The notes under the pieces are model-generated. The model was given only the letters and a program-made list of their open reading frames with translations, was not told the origin of the DNA and did no database searches. This document shows, in pieces, positions 20,325 to 21,009 of a DNA stretch of 21,009 nucleotides. Position numbers and translations under genes: made by a program. This stretch comes from a virus: IMG/VR virus record IMGVR_UViG_3300042905_003734, positions 1 to 21,009 of that record, one strand, 5' to 3'. Each line of letters starts with the position of its first letter. The stretch's first letter is position 1.

Positions 20325-20407
20325 TTCCGCCGGTGGTGGTCTTTGGGTTGACGTGGCTGCTGGGGATGCTGGTAGTCACTGTCTACCTCACCCAATGGGC
20401 CACATGA
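20321..20407 (+). CDS. 28-aa single-pass membrane peptide
   Basis: A GTG start overlaps the upstream stop as GTGA (20321-20324). The peptide is nearly all hydrophobic (VVVFGLTWLLGMLVVTVYL) with a short end (TQWAT), which forms one membrane span. It is followed by a terminator some 50 bases later. It is too short to be assured by length alone, but the start-stop overlap and single clean hydrophobic segment support a real gene. Function unknown. Confidence 0.45.
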   Translation: MIPPVVVFGLTWLLGMLVVTVYLTQWAT

Positions 20408-20458
20408 AGAATTGCAACAGCCCGGCTGGACGCCTAGCTGGCTGTGTGCAACAGTAAG

Positions 20459-20484
20459 GGCACGCCCGCAACGGCGTGCCTTTT
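20459..20484 (+). terminator. Terminator after the membrane peptide
   Basis: An 8-bp stem GGCACGCC/GGCGTGCC (20459-20466 with 20473-20480, 6-nt loop) is followed by TTTTA. Confidence 0.85.
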
Positions 20485-20497
20485 ATTACTGATTGAC

Positions 20498-20740
20498 ATG
20501 GACGATTTCACCTGCACCAAAGTTGACAACACCAAGCTCAGCCCGTGGTACTTCGCCGTCCACTGGTCTGCGATTCAGCTCCAAGAAAAAATCGTCGATA
20601 GCGAGCGTCTCGGTGTAGACCCGACCTACGACATGCTCCAGCTCCAGCAGCTGCAGGACCTAGAACAGTTCTTGAAGATGAGCTGGGATGCCTGGATGGA
20701 CGGCATCGAAGCCCGCCAAACTGCACGGGAGGTCAAATGA
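20498..20740 (+). CDS. Hypothetical protein
   Basis: An 80-aa protein from ATG 20498, just after a terminator, so its promoter must lie within or before the hairpin; no Shine-Dalgarno sequence is visible. The sequence is acidic and helical, with aromatic residues (FTCTKVDNTKLSPWYFAVHW, YDMLQLQQLQDLEQFLKMSW). The longer frame from 20444 runs through the terminator and is rejected. It overlaps the next gene as ATGA. Function unknown. Confidence 0.65.
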   Translation: MDDFTCTKVDNTKLSPWYFAVHWSAIQLQEKIVDSERLGVDPTYDMLQLQQLQDLEQFLKMSWDAWMDGIEARQTAREVK

Positions 20741-21000
20741 GCCAGGTACTGGAAATTGAGGATCTGTGGTTTGAAGATGGTGGTACTCGCCTCTGTGTCA
20801 ATGCCGTTGTTGACGACATGGTTGTGGTCATTCCGCAAAGCCACCTTTATCCGGCAGAGTGGGGGCCTGCCTTGTGCAGAGGCTCCTTCGACCTTCACGA
20901 AGAGGATCTGATCCCCGCCAGCGATGACGGACTCCGCCAACTCCTCACCAACAGAATCGACGACTGGGCCCCAATCGACACGTCTGATTGGGACGACTGA
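20737..21000 (+). CDS. Acidic hypothetical protein
   Basis: An 87-aa protein coupled by ATGA overlap. It is acidic (VLEIEDLWFEDGGTRLCV, SFDLHEEDLIPASDDG) with a final DDWAPIDTSDWDD, mostly beta-like in its first half. Such acidity can point to protein interaction or DNA mimicry, but no motif supports this. It ends 9 bases before the window edge. Confidence 0.65.
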   Translation: MSQVLEIEDLWFEDGGTRLCVNAVVDDMVVVIPQSHLYPAEWGPALCRGSFDLHEEDLIPASDDGLRQLLTNRIDDWAPIDTSDWDD

Positions 21001-21009
21001 AGCCCGCGA

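Overview
The window is a GC-rich stretch of a tailed double-stranded DNA phage (or prophage) with a siphovirus-type head and tail module. No database was available, so names rest on motifs, gene order and remembered family resemblance. Several small proteins, the DUF4055-type portal, the ssDNA-binding-like protein and the AFGRLR-type structural protein resemble those of cyanophages and related aquatic phages. A pair of TTTTCCACA boxes has the form described for cyanobacterial DnaA boxes. A Synechococcus or Cyanobium-like host is therefore my best inference, but it is not proven. I see no photosynthesis gene, integrase, lysis gene or complete tRNA here.

Left part (about 1-11.4 kb), nearly all minus strand. 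Read in transcription order from right to left it runs: putative small terminase, a small membrane protein, a secreted Cys-repeat peptide, large terminase, two tiny basic proteins, a virion structural protein, two small proteins, portal, scaffold, major capsid protein, a 64-aa protein, head-tail adaptor, head closure, neck protein, tail terminator and major tail protein, ending at a terminator. This is the classic siphovirus morphogenesis order. Two small plus-strand genes (2992 and 6720) are set into it against the direction of the module. A bidirectional terminator separates the capsid gene from the first of them.

Middle part (about 11.4-15.2 kb). An ArdA-like anti-restriction protein is on the minus strand. 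Two plus-strand hypothetical genes follow, then a free-standing HNH endonuclease, a RecB/MGME1-like PD-(D/E)XK nuclease, and a two-gene operon of an ssDNA-binding-like protein and a Cys4 zinc-ribbon-like protein.

Right part (15.3-21 kb), plus strand. An 802-aa primase-polymerase/helicase is followed by three genes that share a CTACCAACA leader, each next to an inverted repeat or hairpin, and then by a run of small hypothetical genes.

The most interesting layer is non-coding. The disordered tail of the primase-helicase gene holds six perfect and two near-perfect copies of TGTCCCACC, in both orientations and in all reading contexts, including a large inverted repeat. This looks like a replication origin or operator inside the initiator gene, as in lambda O. 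A seventh perfect copy lies just before the nuclease start. Downstream lie an interleaved inverted repeat and the repeated CTACCAACA leaders. The plus strand is also strongly enriched in the polar heptamer GYTCCAG regardless of gene direction. No intergenic stretch exceeds 300 bases.
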